Source: Actinomycetota bacterium
GTDB taxonomy: Bacteria > Actinomycetota > Acidimicrobiia > Acidimicrobiales > JAMDDE01
Direction: 5' to 3'
DNA: 34,037 nucleotides
NCBI GenBank assembly: GCA_023489235.1
Contig: JAMDDE010000020.1
Span: forward strand, 38,374 to 72,410
Made by a program: the position numbers and the translations under genes. Below the pieces are notes generated by a model, which saw only the letters and a list, made by a program, of their open reading frames with translations, made no database searches and was not told where the DNA came from. Of the stretch, positions 33,242 through 34,037 are shown in pieces (position 1 is the first letter of the stretch; the number at the start of each line of letters is the position of its first letter).

Positions 33242-33955
33242 TCAGAAATCCTGGATGAGCCTTTCGGTTTGGCGGATCTCTGAGATCATGGGGTTCGGCC
33301 TCTGCATCTCCTCTCTGCTCACCTCCCCGGTAAGATAGGTGAGCACCGCCGCCAAGCAAGCTCTCTTGTACCAACTATGAAGGCGCTTCCAATCCTCCTC
33401 TTGAAGCCATTGGATATAGAGCCCTTCGATTATAGCCCTCACCACTGTAGCTGCTTCGGCCACATCTCCTACCTTGAACGCTCCTCGTTCCTGCCCATCC
33501 CGGATCACCTCTGCGTATATAGCATTCACCGTAGACCTGAAGGTGGCACTCAAACGACCGAAGGAATCGAAGCTCGCAGCGTGATCTATCAGTCCTATAT
33601 AGGTAAGATAGAAGCGCCTGTTCTGGACTGGGTCACTGAAGATAGTATCGATCATGAGACGAATCCTCTCCTCTGCGGAGTTGACCTGAGAGACAGAGGC
33701 CCTTATTCGCTCTGCAATTTGGTCCAGCACCCACCTCATTACCGTCAGGACCAAGTTCTCCTTGCTCTTGAAGTAATACAGGAGCACGCTCTTGCTAACT
33801 CCAGCAGCATCCGCTATATCCTGGAGAGGAACTCGATAGACCCCCTTCTCTCCCATCACCCTATAAGCACTTCGGATGATATGGATCTGAGGGGCCGTAT
33901 GATCCTCGTGAAGCAAACCTTTCGATTCCTGAACTGGGGAGGAAGACTTGACCAC
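33242..33955 (-). CDS. TetR-family transcriptional regulator (second of two)
   Basis: The 237-aa protein has a TetR helix-turn-helix at about residues 25-70 (RVPLQDIADAAGVSKSVLLYYFKSKENLVLTVM), then a helical ligand domain. The GTG start at 33955 has no clear ribosome-binding site; a stop lies in frame four codons before it, so the true start is here or further in. The GTG is at the centre of the perfect palindrome TGACCACGTGGTCA, which could be an autoregulatory operator. The gene is upstream of, and on the same strand as, the ferredoxin-LeuCD-hcr operon. TTGAC/GTCAA half-sites occur at its own start and at the promoters at 33.2 kb and 26.9 kb, so it probably controls all three. Confidence 0.87.
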   Translation of the reverse strand: MVKSSSPVQESKGLLHEDHTAPQIHIIRSAYRVMGEKGVYRVPLQDIADAAGVSKSVLLYYFKSKENLVLTVMRWVLDQIAERIRASVSQVNSAEERIRLMIDTIFSDPVQNRRFYLTYIGLIDHAASFDSFGRLSATFRSTVNAIYAEVIRDGQERGAFKVGDVAEAATVVRAIIEGLYIQWLQEEDWKRLHSWYKRACLAAVLTYLTGEVSREEMQRPNPMISEIRQTERLIQDF

Positions 33956-33962
33956 GTGGTCA
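33949..33962. promoter_or_regulatory. Perfect 14-bp palindrome at the tetR start codon
   Basis: TGACCACGTGGTCA reads the same on both strands and is flanked by partly symmetrical GACT/GTC. The GTG start codon lies at its centre. A repressor bound here would block initiation of the regulator's own transcript. Confidence 0.55.
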
Positions 33963-34000
33963 GTCTAATACACAATACGGCAAATGAGCTGTTTCCCCAG

Positions 34001-34037
34001 GCTAGCTGCGACAATCAAGGGAAAAGCTAGCTGCGAC
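34001..34037. repeat. 12-bp direct repeat at the window edge
   Basis: GCTAGCTGCGAC occurs at 34001-34012 and 34026-34037, a 25-base period. The second copy ends exactly at the window edge, so a longer tandem array could continue outside. Confidence 0.6.

Noticed and set aside
1-34037. tRNA, rRNA, insertion sequences or integrase genes
   Set aside because: I saw no cloverleaf, rRNA core sequence, transposase motif or terminal inverted repeats, so transfer of the island is not directly supported.

Overview
The window is a 34 kb catabolic region. Every gene I can support lies on the minus strand, so transcription runs from right to left. The organism looks like a bacterium of moderate GC with many GTG and TTG starts, probably an Actinomycetota member (perhaps of the Acidimicrobiia type). 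That guess rests on the 7Fe-type ferredoxin, the TetR-rich control, the long fused indolepyruvate-type oxidoreductase and the SCP2-thiolase/OB-fold pair. No rRNA or housekeeping gene fixes the taxonomy, so it is tentative.

Layout, in order of transcription. (1) 33955-27148: a TetR regulator, then a ferredoxin, a LeuC/LeuD-type hydro-lyase pair and a three-subunit molybdenum hydroxylase that looks like 4-hydroxybenzoyl-CoA reductase (hcrC-hcrA-hcrB). The FAD subunit carries the four-cysteine [4Fe-4S] insertion typical of that enzyme. (2) 26705-18151: a tightly coupled operon with an HMGL/isopropylmalate-synthase-like enzyme, IorA, an IorB-ferredoxin fusion, KorA, KorB, a gamma subunit and a class III CoA-transferase. 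(3) 17958-12008: enoyl-CoA hydratase, SDR dehydrogenase, DUF35 OB-fold protein, thiolase, PrpF-type isomerase and a PaaK-type aryl-CoA ligase. (4) 11367-7123: four genes in the order and sizes of Azoarcus bzdNOPQ, an ATP-driven class I benzoyl-CoA reductase. (5) 7063-1: a hemerythrin-like protein, a 72-bp tandem repeat array, a second TetR, a 1265-aa fused indolepyruvate-type oxidoreductase, and a LivK-type binding lipoprotein cut by the left edge.

Together the genes suggest reductive, CoA-dependent degradation of an aromatic acid. The binding protein would capture the substrate and PaaK would form the CoA thioester. The hydratase/SDR/thiolase/OB-fold set would shorten or process a side chain. 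HCR would remove a para-hydroxyl group and BzdNOPQ would dearomatise the ring. The 2-oxoacid:ferredoxin oxidoreductases and ferredoxins would supply low-potential electrons. The HMGL + LeuCD-type + PrpF-type combination, with no isopropylmalate dehydrogenase, is unexplained and is the best candidate for new chemistry.

Control is visible in the sequence. Two promoters (26948-26976 and 33180-33209) have inverted repeats between their -35 and -10 boxes, consistent with shared control by the TetR at the right end. The other TetR gene is preceded by 2.6 copies of a 72-bp repeat containing palindromes. Several gene ends carry strong hairpins whose stem includes the stop codon or the last codons.
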